From positions 1-64,000 of the forward strand of contig CALJNR010000032.1 of assembly GCA_937981575.1 (NCBI GenBank): a DNA stretch of 64,000 bases, given 5' to 3'. Positions within the stretch are counted from its first letter, which is position 1; each line of letters opens with the position of its first letter. Below are positions 54,450 to 63,490 of the stretch, piece after piece. A program made the translations under genes and the position numbers. The notes under the pieces are model-generated. The model saw nothing but the letters and a program-made list of their open reading frames with translations, was not told where the DNA came from and searched no databases. Source of the DNA: an uncultured Clostridia bacterium (GTDB taxonomy: Bacteria; Bacillota; Clostridia; Lachnospirales; Cellulosilyticaceae).

Positions 54450-57400
54450 ATGAATTTAACCAAAATATCTGTTAAACGTCCTCTTACCATTATTATGGCT
54501 TTCTGCGTTCTTATTGTTTTTGGCTATATGGGATACACGAGTATGTCCGTCGAGCTTATGCCTAATGTAGAAATCCCTGTTATCTCCGTCAGCACTGTAT
54601 GGGGCGGCGCAGGCCCTGAAGATATTGACAGACAGGTTACTGAAGTTATCGAAGACGCTGTCAGTGGCCTTAATGGCGTGAAAACTGTACTGGCTAACTC
54701 ACTGGAAGGCGTATCCATTGTGGTTCTTCAATTTGATTTTGGAACAGACATGACAGAAGCTACGCACAATGTCCGCAACCGCGTTGAAGCCGCCCAGAGA
54801 AAACTGCCTGAAACAGTTACCAAGTCTACAGTGGCTCAAATTGATATCAATGCAGAACCTATTAGTCAAGTTGTTATTACAAGTGATATGGATGATGTTT
54901 CGATTATGCGTTATGCGGAAGATATCTTAAAACCGGCCTTTGAACAAGTAGTCGGCATAACATCTGCTGACATCCGCGGCGGTCTTATTGCCGAAGTATT
55001 AATTACTGCTGACTCTACTATTCTCGAACGTTATGGGGTAACGCTGGATACGATCTCAGGGATCTTGAAATCCAGCAATCTTACGGTTCCTTATGGGATG
55101 ATCGATGAAGGTGACCGCAAAATCACACTTCGCAGTATGGAGGAGCTTACATCCCTTGAAGAAATCAAAGAGCTTCCTGTTCCGACCAGCACAGGCAAAT
55201 CTATCAGTCTCGGCAAACTCTGTACTGTGACCTATGGTTTTGCAGAAAAAAACTCTATTTACCGTTATAATGGCAAAGACAGCTTACTCCTTAACCTTAA
55301 TAAACAACAGGCCGCGAATACAGTTCAGGTGATGAAAACTGTAAGAAAAGTTCTACATAGGCTAAATTCGGAAAATCCTAGTTATAAACTAAATCTCGTT
55401 AATGATGAAAGCGAATATATCTCTTCTTCTATGAATAATGTATGGTCTACCCTGGCACTCAGCTCAATCATCGCGCTGGTTATTATCCTGCTTTTCCTAA
55501 AAGATCTAAGGGCATCCGTTATTGTTGCTGTAGCCATTCCGCTTTCAATCATTGGAGCTGTAGCTGCCCTTTATTTTTCTGGCCAGTCCCTAAATATAGT
55601 AACCGTAGGCGGACTGGTGCTTGGGGTCGGCATGGTCGTTGATAACTCCATCGTTGTTATTGAAAATATTTTCAGCAGGCGACATCAATCAAAACTGGAT
55701 ATTCATGAAGCAGCTATTACCGGTACAGTTTCTGTAACAAATGCTATTATGGCTTCAACACTTACGTCTGTTGCAGTATTCATCCCTATTTTTTTTACAA
55801 CGGGAATAGCGAGCATTATGTTTGGGGCTCTGGCTCAGTCTATTATTTTTTCACTGCTTTTTTCGATTCTTGTAGCCGTAACGATGGTTCCAAGTCTTTT
55901 TGCAAAACTAAGTACGGGTAAAAAACATAAAGAGGTTATTGAAAAGCCAGCACCACTATTCGATAAGTTCGCAGCTTTTTATGAAAATCTGCTGAAATAC
56001 TGTTTATCTCATAAGACGCTGGTTATTCTTGGAAGTATTGCCTTATTAGTTGTCTCTCTCTTTCAGCTGCCATTTATAGGCTCAGAACTGATGCCTGCCG
56101 CTGACCAAGGTATGATCAATATCTCTATGGAGCTTCCAAAAGATCTTAACATTCAGTCCAGCGACTACTATATTTCTATGGCAGAAGAAAAACTCCTTGC
56201 AATTCCGGAAATTGAAACGATGACAACCTCCCTTGGTTCCAGTTCTGGTATGCGAAGAATGTTCAGCTCTGGCAATACAGCAACCCTTACGCTTAGTTTG
56301 GTGAGTGAAAAAGACCGAAAGATTACCACTGCCGAACTTGCTGACCGTCTCAAAACCTTATTGGCAGTTATCCCCGACTGCAAGATAACCGTTTCTATGG
56401 ATACTAGTTCTATGGCAGGTATGAGCAACGATTTCTCGATCAGTGTGCAAGGTCCAAATCTTGATGTATTAGAAGTCCTCGCAAAACAGCTTGAAGAAAA
56501 GATCAAGGGGCTTCCGGGCTTTGTGGACGTAACAAGCAGCTTAGCGGATGTCAGCGAGGAGGCTCAAATCAAAATCGATTCTAAAAGAGCTATGGAATGG
56601 GGTATAAGCCCTCTTTCAGTGACTTCCATGCTCCGTATGTCTATTGAAGGGGCCGCCGTCACTACTGCTAAGATTGATGATCACACCGTTGATGTCAAAT
56701 TAAAACTCGAAGAAGGAAAGATTCAAAGTACCGATGACCTCTTGAAACTCAAGGTTAAATCAGCATCAGGCCAAAACATCCCGATCGGTGCTTTTTCACA
56801 TATTGAAATGTCTAAAGGGCTCAAAAGCCTTTCAAAAACAGACGGCAATTATTCAATATCCCTATCTGCCGCGCTTAAAGACATAGATATGGGAACAGCG
56901 CAGAAAACAGTAATGGCTGCTGCATCTGACTTAGTGATGCCTAGAGATTATAAATTAAGCTCTGGAAGCAATATGGAGATGATGACAGATTCCTTCAAAA
57001 GCCTTGCACAGGCCCTAGGTATCTCCATTATCTTAGTTTATATGGTTATGGTGGCTCAATTTGAATCCTTTAAAAAACCGTTTATTATTATGTTCTCTGT
57101 GCCTTTTGCTTTTGTTGGTGTTGTATGGGCTCTCATTTTAGCCGGCTCTTCGCTTAATATTCCAGCCTTCATCGGTATCATCTTACTGGTAGGTGTTGTT
57201 GTTAATAATGGGATTGTGCTTATTGACTATATTGAGCAGCTTAGGCGTGATCATGAAATGGATCTTTTAGAAGCTGTTGCCCATGGCTCAGCAGCCAGAC
57301 TGCGCCCTGTACTTATGACAACTCTGACAACTGTTTTAGCTATGATCCCAATGATTCTCGGTCTTGGAGAAGGCAGTGAAATGATGCAGCCTATGGGTGT

Positions 57401-57536
57401 GGTTGTTTTTGGAGGCCTCAGCGTTTCAACACTTGTAACGCTTCTTCTTATTCCGACTATCTATATTATGTTTGAGCGCTTTGAAGAAAAAAGAAAACGA
57501 AAAGCTGCTCAAACTGAAAATAGTCTAAGTATTTAA
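54450..57536 (+). CDS. RND family efflux pump (AcrB/MMPL-type)
   Basis: The 1028-residue protein has twelve membrane helices and two large extracellular loops, the AcrB layout. A proton-relay aspartate is visible in GMVVDNSIVVIENI. The first residues MNLTKISVKRPLTIIMAFCV are typical. It uses proton-motive force to export drugs, lipids or peptides. In a monoderm it would release substrates directly outside or with the TolC-like partner. A 14-bp hairpin (57520-57559, one G-U pair) at its 3' end separates it from the regulator genes. Confidence 0.95.
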   Translation: MNLTKISVKRPLTIIMAFCVLIVFGYMGYTSMSVELMPNVEIPVISVSTVWGGAGPEDIDRQVTEVIEDAVSGLNGVKTVLANSLEGVSIVVLQFDFGTDMTEATHNVRNRVEAAQRKLPETVTKSTVAQIDINAEPISQVVITSDMDDVSIMRYAEDILKPAFEQVVGITSADIRGGLIAEVLITADSTILERYGVTLDTISGILKSSNLTVPYGMIDEGDRKITLRSMEELTSLEEIKELPVPTSTGKSISLGKLCTVTYGFAEKNSIYRYNGKDSLLLNLNKQQAANTVQVMKTVRKVLHRLNSENPSYKLNLVNDESEYISSSMNNVWSTLALSSIIALVIILLFLKDLRASVIVAVAIPLSIIGAVAALYFSGQSLNIVTVGGLVLGVGMVVDNSIVVIENIFSRRHQSKLDIHEAAITGTVSVTNAIMASTLTSVAVFIPIFFTTGIASIMFGALAQSIIFSLLFSILVAVTMVPSLFAKLSTGKKHKEVIEKPAPLFDKFAAFYENLLKYCLSHKTLVILGSIALLVVSLFQLPFIGSELMPAADQGMINISMELPKDLNIQSSDYYISMAEEKLLAIPEIETMTTSLGSSSGMRRMFSSGNTATLTLSLVSEKDRKITTAELADRLKTLLAVIPDCKITVSMDTSSMAGMSNDFSISVQGPNLDVLEVLAKQLEEKIKGLPGFVDVTSSLADVSEEAQIKIDSKRAMEWGISPLSVTSMLRMSIEGAAVTTAKIDDHTVDVKLKLEEGKIQSTDDLLKLKVKSASGQNIPIGAFSHIEMSKGLKSLSKTDGNYSISLSAALKDIDMGTAQKTVMAAASDLVMPRDYKLSSGSNMEMMTDSFKSLAQALGISIILVYMVMVAQFESFKKPFIIMFSVPFAFVGVVWALILAGSSLNIPAFIGIILLVGVVVNNGIVLIDYIEQLRRDHEMDLLEAVAHGSAARLRPVLMTTLTTVLAMIPMILGLGEGSEMMQPMGVVVFGGLSVSTLVTLLLIPTIYIMFERFEEKRKRKAAQTENSLSI

Positions 57537-57559
57537 TGTTTACTTAATACTTGGACTAT
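57520..57559 (+). terminator. Hairpin at the end of the pump gene
   Basis: ATAGTCTAAGTATT pairs with AATACTTGGACTAT (one G-U pair). There is no T run directly after it, so it is probably a partial terminator or mRNA 3' stabiliser between the pump and the two-component genes. Confidence 0.45.
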
Positions 57560-57651
57560 GAGTGAAAAAATAGTTTTTAACAGATGAATGTCTTATAATA
57601 ATACAAAAGCTTAATCACAGCTTCACAAGCAGGAACAAAGGAGTGATGCCC

Positions 57652-58335
57652 ATGGGTTATATATTAATTGCAGATGATGATTCAGCTATTGCAGAACTTA
57701 TTGCCGACAGCCTGGCAGATGAAGGGTATAGCACCCGTATTGTAACAGATGGGGACCTGGCACTTGGGGCAATCCAACAAGATTACGAGCAAATTGATCT
57801 GATTCTTTTAGATATTATGATGCCTGCAAAGGACGGGCTTGCAATTTGTCTGGAAGTCCGTTCTCTTATTGAATGCCCTATCGTATTTGTCAGCGCCAAG
57901 TCTTCTGATACCAGTAAAATACTCGGCCTTGATATAGGTGCAGATGATTATATTACAAAACCTTTTGTTGTTGCGGAACTCGTTGCAAGAGTGAATGCCC
58001 ATATGCGAAGGGAAAAAAGACGGCTTAAACAAGATGGCGGAATCATTACGCTTGGCGATATTGTCATTGATAAACAAAATGGCGTCGTTCGCCGAAGCGG
58101 CGTACTGATAGAACTCTCTACCCGTGAATTCCAAGTTTTTTCTTATCTTGTTGATCATATGGGCAAGGTGCTTTCAAGAGAGCAGATTTTTGAGAATGTA
58201 TGGGGCAATACGTTTGGAGATCTTAATTCTGTAACGATACATATCAAAAATATCCGCGGCAAATTAGATCCTGACAATCAGCTTATTCGTACTGTCTGGG
58301 GCGTTGGATACCGCCTTGTAAGGGGGGACCGCTAG
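57652..58335 (+). CDS. OmpR-family response regulator
   Basis: The receiver domain has the phosphorylation aspartate in LLDIMMPAKDG near residue 50 and the conserved lysine in TKPF near 105; an OmpR/PhoB winged helix occupies about 130-225. I chose the ATG at 57652 (MGYILIADDD), nine bases after AAAGGAG. Its TAG overlaps the GTG start of the kinase by one base, so the pair is coupled. It probably controls the surrounding efflux operon. Confidence 0.93.
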   Translation: MGYILIADDDSAIAELIADSLADEGYSTRIVTDGDLALGAIQQDYEQIDLILLDIMMPAKDGLAICLEVRSLIECPIVFVSAKSSDTSKILGLDIGADDYITKPFVVAELVARVNAHMRREKRRLKQDGGIITLGDIVIDKQNGVVRRSGVLIELSTREFQVFSYLVDHMGKVLSREQIFENVWGNTFGDLNSVTIHIKNIRGKLDPDNQLIRTVWGVGYRLVRGDR

Positions 58336-59495
58336 TGCCTTTAAAGAAGAAATTTGCACTGATTCTCATCTTAGCACTGCTTATTAACTTTTTGGCTATT
58401 GTCTTGTATCTTAGACTTTTTATTGCACGGGATGTTGCAGAAAATATTCAATATTTTCATGAGCAGCTTGCCGTCCTTATTAATGATCTAGGCCCAGATA
58501 CAACCATGCGCGAGCTCGGGATACTGCTTAAAGAAAAGCTGCATGATCAAAGCTTTATTAATGCTGTTTTTTCAAGATCAGTATTTGCCACAACAAAAGC
58601 TTCTTTAGCTTTTTTGCCTATTCTTCTCAGCCTTGTACTCTTTTTTATTAACAAGGATATCTGTAACCCGCTTAACAGACTTAATAGTGCCATCGATGGA
58701 TTTAACCGTAAAAATGGTTACTACAGCTCAAAGTCATCAAAAAATGAAATTATAAAGCTTAGTAATAACTTTTTTCTTATGTCCGAGCAGATCGAACGCA
58801 GCAAGCAGCAAAAAAATGAATTCATCAGCAGTATATCCCATGACCTCAAAACGCCGCTTACTTCAATACTCGGCTATACCCAAAGACTCATTCATCCTGG
58901 CATCACTGATGAACAAAAGCGTCTCAAATACTATAAGACTATCTTAAGCAAGGCTAACGCTATCTCAACCATGGTTGAAGAGCTTAACGCCTATATTATG
59001 GGAGAAATACAGGAAGTCATTCCTGAAAAAATTGATATTAAAAGATTTTTGAGTGAAATTGTTGAAGAATATCACGAGGAACTGCTTACTTATTCCATTC
59101 ATCTTAATGCCTCTATTGATATAGCTGAGAATACGTATCCTTTGCTTGACATTAACCAAATGCGTAGGGTGTTTGCTAACATTTTTTCAAATGCTGTCAT
59201 TCATGGAGGCAGAAATATGACTATTCATCTTACCGCTTTTATTAAATCAGAAAAGCTTGTTATTTCTATTGAGAATAACGGCATTGTTCCTCCTAATCTT
59301 GACTATACAAAAGTATTCGATCTGATGTATCAGGCAGATTCTTCAAGAACCAGCCAAAATCATGAAGGCGGCGGCCTCGGCCTTGCAATTGTCAAACAAA
59401 TTATTCAAAAACACGATGGTGAAATCCATGCTTATAAGCCTCATTTGGGAGGCTTCGGCATAACTTTTTCTATCCCATTTCACGCATCGCTATGA
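58335..59495 (+). CDS. Sensor histidine kinase
   Basis: The 386-residue kinase has two membrane helices (about 8-28 and 92-112) enclosing a short 60-residue external loop, a HAMP-like linker, a HisKA box SISHDLKTPLT with the phosphorylated histidine near 170, and HATPase motifs ANIFSNAVIHGG and GGGLGLAIVKQI. The D-box is IENNGIVPP, with asparagine at the position where aspartate is usual. The short sensor loop is of the kind that reads envelope stress. The start is GTG. Confidence 0.92.
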   Translation: MPLKKKFALILILALLINFLAIVLYLRLFIARDVAENIQYFHEQLAVLINDLGPDTTMRELGILLKEKLHDQSFINAVFSRSVFATTKASLAFLPILLSLVLFFINKDICNPLNRLNSAIDGFNRKNGYYSSKSSKNEIIKLSNNFFLMSEQIERSKQQKNEFISSISHDLKTPLTSILGYTQRLIHPGITDEQKRLKYYKTILSKANAISTMVEELNAYIMGEIQEVIPEKIDIKRFLSEIVEEYHEELLTYSIHLNASIDIAENTYPLLDINQMRRVFANIFSNAVIHGGRNMTIHLTAFIKSEKLVISIENNGIVPPNLDYTKVFDLMYQADSSRTSQNHEGGGLGLAIVKQIIQKHDGEIHAYKPHLGGFGITFSIPFHASL

Positions 59496-59537
59496 GATAA
59501 CGGCTAACCTAATGTCCTAAAAGTCTAACAGAAAGGG

Positions 59538-59555
59538 TAATGTAACTTTACATTA
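59538..59555. promoter_or_regulatory. Perfect palindrome before the tolC-like gene
   Basis: TAATGTAACTTTACATTA is perfect with a 2-bp centre, in the 80-bp gap between the kinase and tolC-like genes, ending about 20 bp before the ATG. It may be the response regulator's operator or an mRNA hairpin next to the AAAGG ribosome site. Confidence 0.45.
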
Positions 59556-59575
59556 CATTATAAAGGTAAATCATT

Positions 59576-60616
59576 ATGAAAAATGTTCTTAAAAAACTGC
59601 AGGCATGGGTTTTAAGTTTCATGATAATTGGAACGTTTCCGATCTACGGGGCTTCCCCTAAACCTGTTTTAAAGCTGGATGACGCTGTTTCCTCTGCCCT
59701 TATGCGTAGCAATCAAGTGTCATTAAATCTGCAAGAAAACGATTTGCTTAAAGAGCAGCAAAAAGCCATGCGCGAGGCTCCATTTGTTACCTATCAGACA
59801 ATCTATTTAACAAAAGCTAAAAATGAACAGCAAGCTGAGATTATTAAAGATCAAATTGCTTATGATATTACAAATCGCTATAACAATCTTGTCCTTCTTG
59901 AGAAAGAAGTTGCAAACTTGGATGCATCCATCCGCACCAATACTAATAAACTGCAGGTTTTAGCACATAAGAAAAAAAAGGGTCTTATCAGCGTAATAGA
60001 ATATAATAATGCTTCCATTCAGCTGGATATGCAAAAAAACTCACGGCACGCAAAGCATGAATCATTAAAAAATGATAAAAACCATTTTAAGGTTCTTACT
60101 GGCAAAAACCTTGATGAATATACCTTAGATGATACCTTGGCGTATGTACCGCTCTCTATTACAGGCTCTGTAGATAGTTATATGAATAATAAAATTGCCC
60201 AGTATCTGAAATATGATAAAGATATTGTAGCCCTGCAGGCTGATAACATCCTGCAAGAGGGGTCAGCCCCTATGCCTTGGGCTGTTTATTTAGGTGAAAA
60301 GTATAAGGTAGATAAAAATATCTACGCTCTTGAAAATTCTGAGAAAAATCTTAAGCAAGCCTTAATGAATAGTTATTCTTCTTTGCTGGCTCTCGAAGAG
60401 CAAATCATGACCGTTCAAAATCAGCTTAAGCTCTTAGAAAATCAATTGTCCATGCTGCAGCTGCAAAAAGATGCCGGTCTTATTACAGCTTTAGATTATG
60501 AAGCTCAACAGATCACCTTTAATGATACAGAATGCATCCTTAGAAAACTAATTAACAGCTATAATAGTTTAAAAACCAGCATTGAAAAACCATGGGCTGC
60601 TATGGGTGGCAATTAA
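59576..60616 (+). CDS. TolC-family-like protein
   Basis: The 346-residue protein has a signal peptide ending near YGAS and a mostly helical, coiled-coil body in two repeats (LEKEVANLDASIRTNTNKL and LEEQIMTVQNQLKLLENQL), the twofold pattern of TolC-family proteins. It is about 100 residues shorter than classic TolC and lacks obvious membrane beta-strands. It may form an extracytoplasmic channel or sleeve for the RND pump in a monoderm envelope. It is the last gene of the efflux cluster. Confidence 0.78.
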   Translation: MKNVLKKLQAWVLSFMIIGTFPIYGASPKPVLKLDDAVSSALMRSNQVSLNLQENDLLKEQQKAMREAPFVTYQTIYLTKAKNEQQAEIIKDQIAYDITNRYNNLVLLEKEVANLDASIRTNTNKLQVLAHKKKKGLISVIEYNNASIQLDMQKNSRHAKHESLKNDKNHFKVLTGKNLDEYTLDDTLAYVPLSITGSVDSYMNNKIAQYLKYDKDIVALQADNILQEGSAPMPWAVYLGEKYKVDKNIYALENSEKNLKQALMNSYSSLLALEEQIMTVQNQLKLLENQLSMLQLQKDAGLITALDYEAQQITFNDTECILRKLINSYNSLKTSIEKPWAAMGGN

Positions 60617-60782
60617 TCTATATCCTATTATATTAAGTTTTAATAAGAAGATAAATATAGATTTCACATCATTAAATTTAAGTTATCCTTGATGATACAT
60701 GATGTGAAACCACCCTGAAAAACCACTTTGCATAGCTGAATAACTTAAGTATATATGTTGTTTCTCTATAAATATCATGAAC

Positions 60783-60829
60783 AAAAAAACGAATGCCAAG
60801 AGGGTTTCCCTTTAGGCATTCGTTTTTTT
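60783..60829. terminator. Terminator of the efflux cluster
   Basis: AAAAAACGAATGCC and GGCATTCGTTTTTT (60784-60797 with 60815-60828) form a 14-bp stem with a 17-nt loop and A/T flanks on both strands. Confidence 0.85.
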
Positions 60830-60893
60830 ATGACATACTATTATCTTTTGCTATGTTGCTGACTGCTCTATGAGCCGCATTATATAATTTCTT

Positions 60894-61037
60894 TTATAAA
60901 CCTTTTCCAGCCAAAAACCTCTTAGGCGTACATCCTGTAAAAGCTGTAAAATCTTTGATATAATGGGTTTGACCGTAATAATTAATATTATAAGGTAATA
61001 CGTCTAGGCCTGATGCTTCATTGCCTTTTTCCTTCTT
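60894..61037 (-). pseudogene. C-terminal remnant of an AraC-family regulator
   Basis: On the minus strand, 47 codons end with LPYNINYYGQTHYIKDFTAF, then TGCTPKRFLAGKGL and TAA, the second helix-turn-helix and C-terminus of an AraC regulator. A TGA stops the frame upstream and no start is present. The rest of the gene is gone. Confidence 0.75.
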
Positions 61038-61162
61038 TCAATAGTACGTATACATTCTATATCTTTAAATTTAAGCTGTTTTATATTCAGTCATTTGCAC
61101 CTAGTTAAATTTTCATTTTAAACATATTGACATTTGAATTAACTAATGATATTATTTAAAGT

Positions 61163-61191
61163 TTGATAATCTCACCAAACTGTGTTATACT
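61163..61191 (+). promoter_or_regulatory. Promoter of the CarD-like gene
   Basis: TTGATA (61163-61168) and TATACT (61186-61191) are 17 bp apart, giving a start near 61198 and a leader of about 34 nt with an AAGGAGG ribosome site. Confidence 0.75.
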
Positions 61192-61231
61192 AAGTTATAG
61201 TATGTCTATATTAATTTAAGGAGGCTGTATC

Positions 61232-61726
61232 ATGTTTAAAATTGGTGACAAAGTAGTATGTCCTCTTAGAGGACCTGGTATTATTGAAAAGATTGAAAAT
61301 CGAAATTTTTTAGGTGAAACACAAGAGTATTTCATCATTAAAATAGTTAACTCTGATATGACTCTTATGATTCCCACTTCAAAGATTGATGCATCTAATA
61401 TTCGCTCAATCAGCGATCTCCCAACAGCTGATCATGCGGTTGAAACGCTGAGTTCATATGAAGCAACATCAGCAGAAGCATCTAATCCTAAAGAAAGATG
61501 TAAAATGAACAGAGATAAAATATCCCATGGTTCCCTTTTAGAATGTGCAGAGGTGCTACGTGATTTAACCCATATACATCAAAAGAAATCACTTAATATC
61601 AGTGAACGTGAAATGCTGATGAATGCCCGTAAATTAGTCATCAATGAAGTAAGCCTCATTAAAGATATTTCTGAATCTCAAGTAAGCTCATTAATTGATA
61701 CTATTCTTTCTGCATCTTTAGGCTAA
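61232..61726 (+). CDS. CarD/CdnL-like RNA-polymerase-binding regulator
   Basis: The 164-residue protein has an N-terminal Tudor-like RNA-polymerase-interaction domain (MFKIGDKVVCPLRGPGIIEKI, to about residue 60), a linker, and a helical C-terminal part (about 85-160), the architecture of CarD/CdnL proteins. These proteins bind the RNA polymerase beta subunit and stabilise open promoter complexes. AAGGAGG precedes the ATG. The last 26 bases overlap the convergent DUF116 gene. Confidence 0.85.
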   Translation: MFKIGDKVVCPLRGPGIIEKIENRNFLGETQEYFIIKIVNSDMTLMIPTSKIDASNIRSISDLPTADHAVETLSSYEATSAEASNPKERCKMNRDKISHGSLLECAEVLRDLTHIHQKKSLNISEREMLMNARKLVINEVSLIKDISESQVSSLIDTILSASLG

Positions 61727-62906
61727 CTGTCTGCTGCTTATGGTTTTCAGTTGGCTTATGAATTCCTAATATCTGCTTTAATCTCGCAATATTAATCTCT
61801 GTTACAATCCCCGTCCTATGCCAGTGATTTCTGCAGCCGCAGTAGTCCAGCAAAACACATTGCGGAACAAATCCCATTTGTTCGGCCTTAAAGCCTCCTG
61901 AAAGCAGATTTAATACACAAGCAACGCCCACGATGCCGGTCTGTTTATTTTTTTCAGCGTCTCCGTGCTTAAAATCTGATTCATGCGGAATAATATAAAC
62001 TTTAAAGTCATGTATCCTCTCAAGCTTAGCAATTTGGCTTATAGGGCATGTCTTTTCACAATGTCTGCAGATATAGCCCTCGGGGGTATAGCCTGCCTGG
62101 CATGTATTTTTACTCTTTTGACACATACATCTAGGCAAAAATACAATCTTTGACTTCTGCTTCAAAAAAGATTCCCTTAAAGCTTGGTTCATGATTTCAG
62201 CTCCAACCATATTCAGATGATATTCCAGCCGTTTTCTGCTGCAAAAAATAATATCTTCTTTTCCCTTGTGAAGCTCATAACTTTTTGAAACATAATCTTC
62301 AATATGTACTGTATATTTGCCCATTTTTTGCACACTTCTTTTGTCGAACCACCTTGCAGCTTCGATACATGCTTCTAAAATGCTTTGGCTCTCCTTGGCA
62401 CTTTTATCATGCAAAAATCCTGACCAAGCCCTCAGCCTTATCACTTCCTGTTTAAAGTCTCCGCTTGCTTCAAGCCACTCCATCAGTCGGCTAAACTGTT
62501 CCATAAGATACATGTTTTCCATCTTTACAGCTTTCTCCTTGGGCAGCATAAAAACAGCCAATCTTCCTTTTATAAAATCTGACACAACCTTTTGATATTT
62601 TCCTTTTTCTCTTTGATATGCTAGATAAACAAAAAACTTTTGAACATATTTATTAAGATTCATCGCCCTATCTTTGTAAACTAATAAAAATACCCCAATC
62701 ATTAAAGCTTCTATGGCATATTCCTCAATTGTTCTAGACTCTTCAATCTGGTTTTGTTTGATGTAGTTTAAATAAACTTCAAGTATTTTTCCCATTCTGC
62801 CTAAAATATTACTTTTTGTTTCCTCAGCAAACTGAGTAACTTCATTATAATAGATATCAGATGTCTTATTATTTTCTCTTAGTGTATAAGTAATAATCTC
62901 TTTCAT
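61701..62906 (-). CDS. DUF116-domain protein
   Basis: The 401-residue protein has a helical N-terminal part of about 220 residues and a C-terminal DUF116 region with GAEIMNQALRESFLKQKSKI and a cysteine-rich segment (CMCQKSKNTC, CRHCEKTCPI, CVLLDYCGCRNHWH), which could bind metal or an iron-sulfur cluster. The function of DUF116 is unknown. Its end overlaps the convergent CarD-like gene. The basic C-terminal tail NHKQQTVSLKMQKE lies in that overlap. Confidence 0.8.
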   Translation of the reverse strand: MKEIITYTLRENNKTSDIYYNEVTQFAEETKSNILGRMGKILEVYLNYIKQNQIEESRTIEEYAIEALMIGVFLLVYKDRAMNLNKYVQKFFVYLAYQREKGKYQKVVSDFIKGRLAVFMLPKEKAVKMENMYLMEQFSRLMEWLEASGDFKQEVIRLRAWSGFLHDKSAKESQSILEACIEAARWFDKRSVQKMGKYTVHIEDYVSKSYELHKGKEDIIFCSRKRLEYHLNMVGAEIMNQALRESFLKQKSKIVFLPRCMCQKSKNTCQAGYTPEGYICRHCEKTCPISQIAKLERIHDFKVYIIPHESDFKHGDAEKNKQTGIVGVACVLNLLSGGFKAEQMGFVPQCVLLDYCGCRNHWHRTGIVTEINIARLKQILGIHKPTENHKQQTVSLKMQKE

Positions 62907-63372
62907 AGATTAGCGCCTCTTTTATTCCCTTTAGTGCTAGGAGTATAAACCCTGCTTAAAATTACGATACTACTATTAGTATTTGCTTTGCTGAGTAAAC
63001 CATTTCGCATTGTATTATTCTTTGCATTATATAGCCTTTACTGTAATAAATCAATAGTCAAGAAAAAGGCAAGTTTGTCTTTTGGGCTGATAAGCTATTT
63101 TCAGTAATACTATATATAGAGTTTACTATATATACTATCACCTCTTGAATTTTAGCCTAATATTTTTTTTTGAAAAATCAGTAGCTTAAGCCGTTCTTCA
63201 AAAACAGCCATAATCTATGGTTTATCCAGAGACTAAAACGTCACTAAAACCTAATATTTTCAAGCCTTTGATGTTTTTTGTCATTACTATGAAAGGTGTT
63301 ATTTCAGTGACCCTACTAAATGCTTTTTTGCAAATGGGCTGTGCCCAAGAGGTAAAAATAGCAGTATTACTA
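62907..63372. other. Non-coding AT-rich gap upstream of speD
   Basis: The region contains the presumed promoter of the minus-strand DUF116 gene near 62930-63010, an AT-rich stretch with ACTATATATA-type short repeats near 63110-63140 and a small hairpin TGGGCTGTGCCCA. I see no ORF with a ribosome site. Confidence 0.5.
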
Positions 63373-63432
63373 AACTTTAAATATTGTAATACAATATTTA
63401 AAGTTGAATTCCAGTGTATTATCCTTTATAAT
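63373..63432 (+). promoter_or_regulatory. speD promoter with 33-bp palindromic operator
   Basis: AACTTTAAATATTGT (63373-63387) and its exact complement (63391-63405) flank a 3-bp centre. The palindrome overlaps the -35 box TTGAAT (63404-63409), which is 17 bp from TATAAT (63427-63432). This arrangement is typical of a repressor site over the -35 region. Confidence 0.7.
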
Positions 63433-63490
63433 GTATTTTGCTATATAAGTATAATACAATCTAAATAGAAGGAGATCCACTATAAATAAG

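Noticed and set aside
63217-63468. An 83-codon plus-strand ORF upstream of speD
   Set aside because: It overlaps the speD promoter and operator, has no ribosome site, and its translation is low-complexity and hydrophobic without family features.
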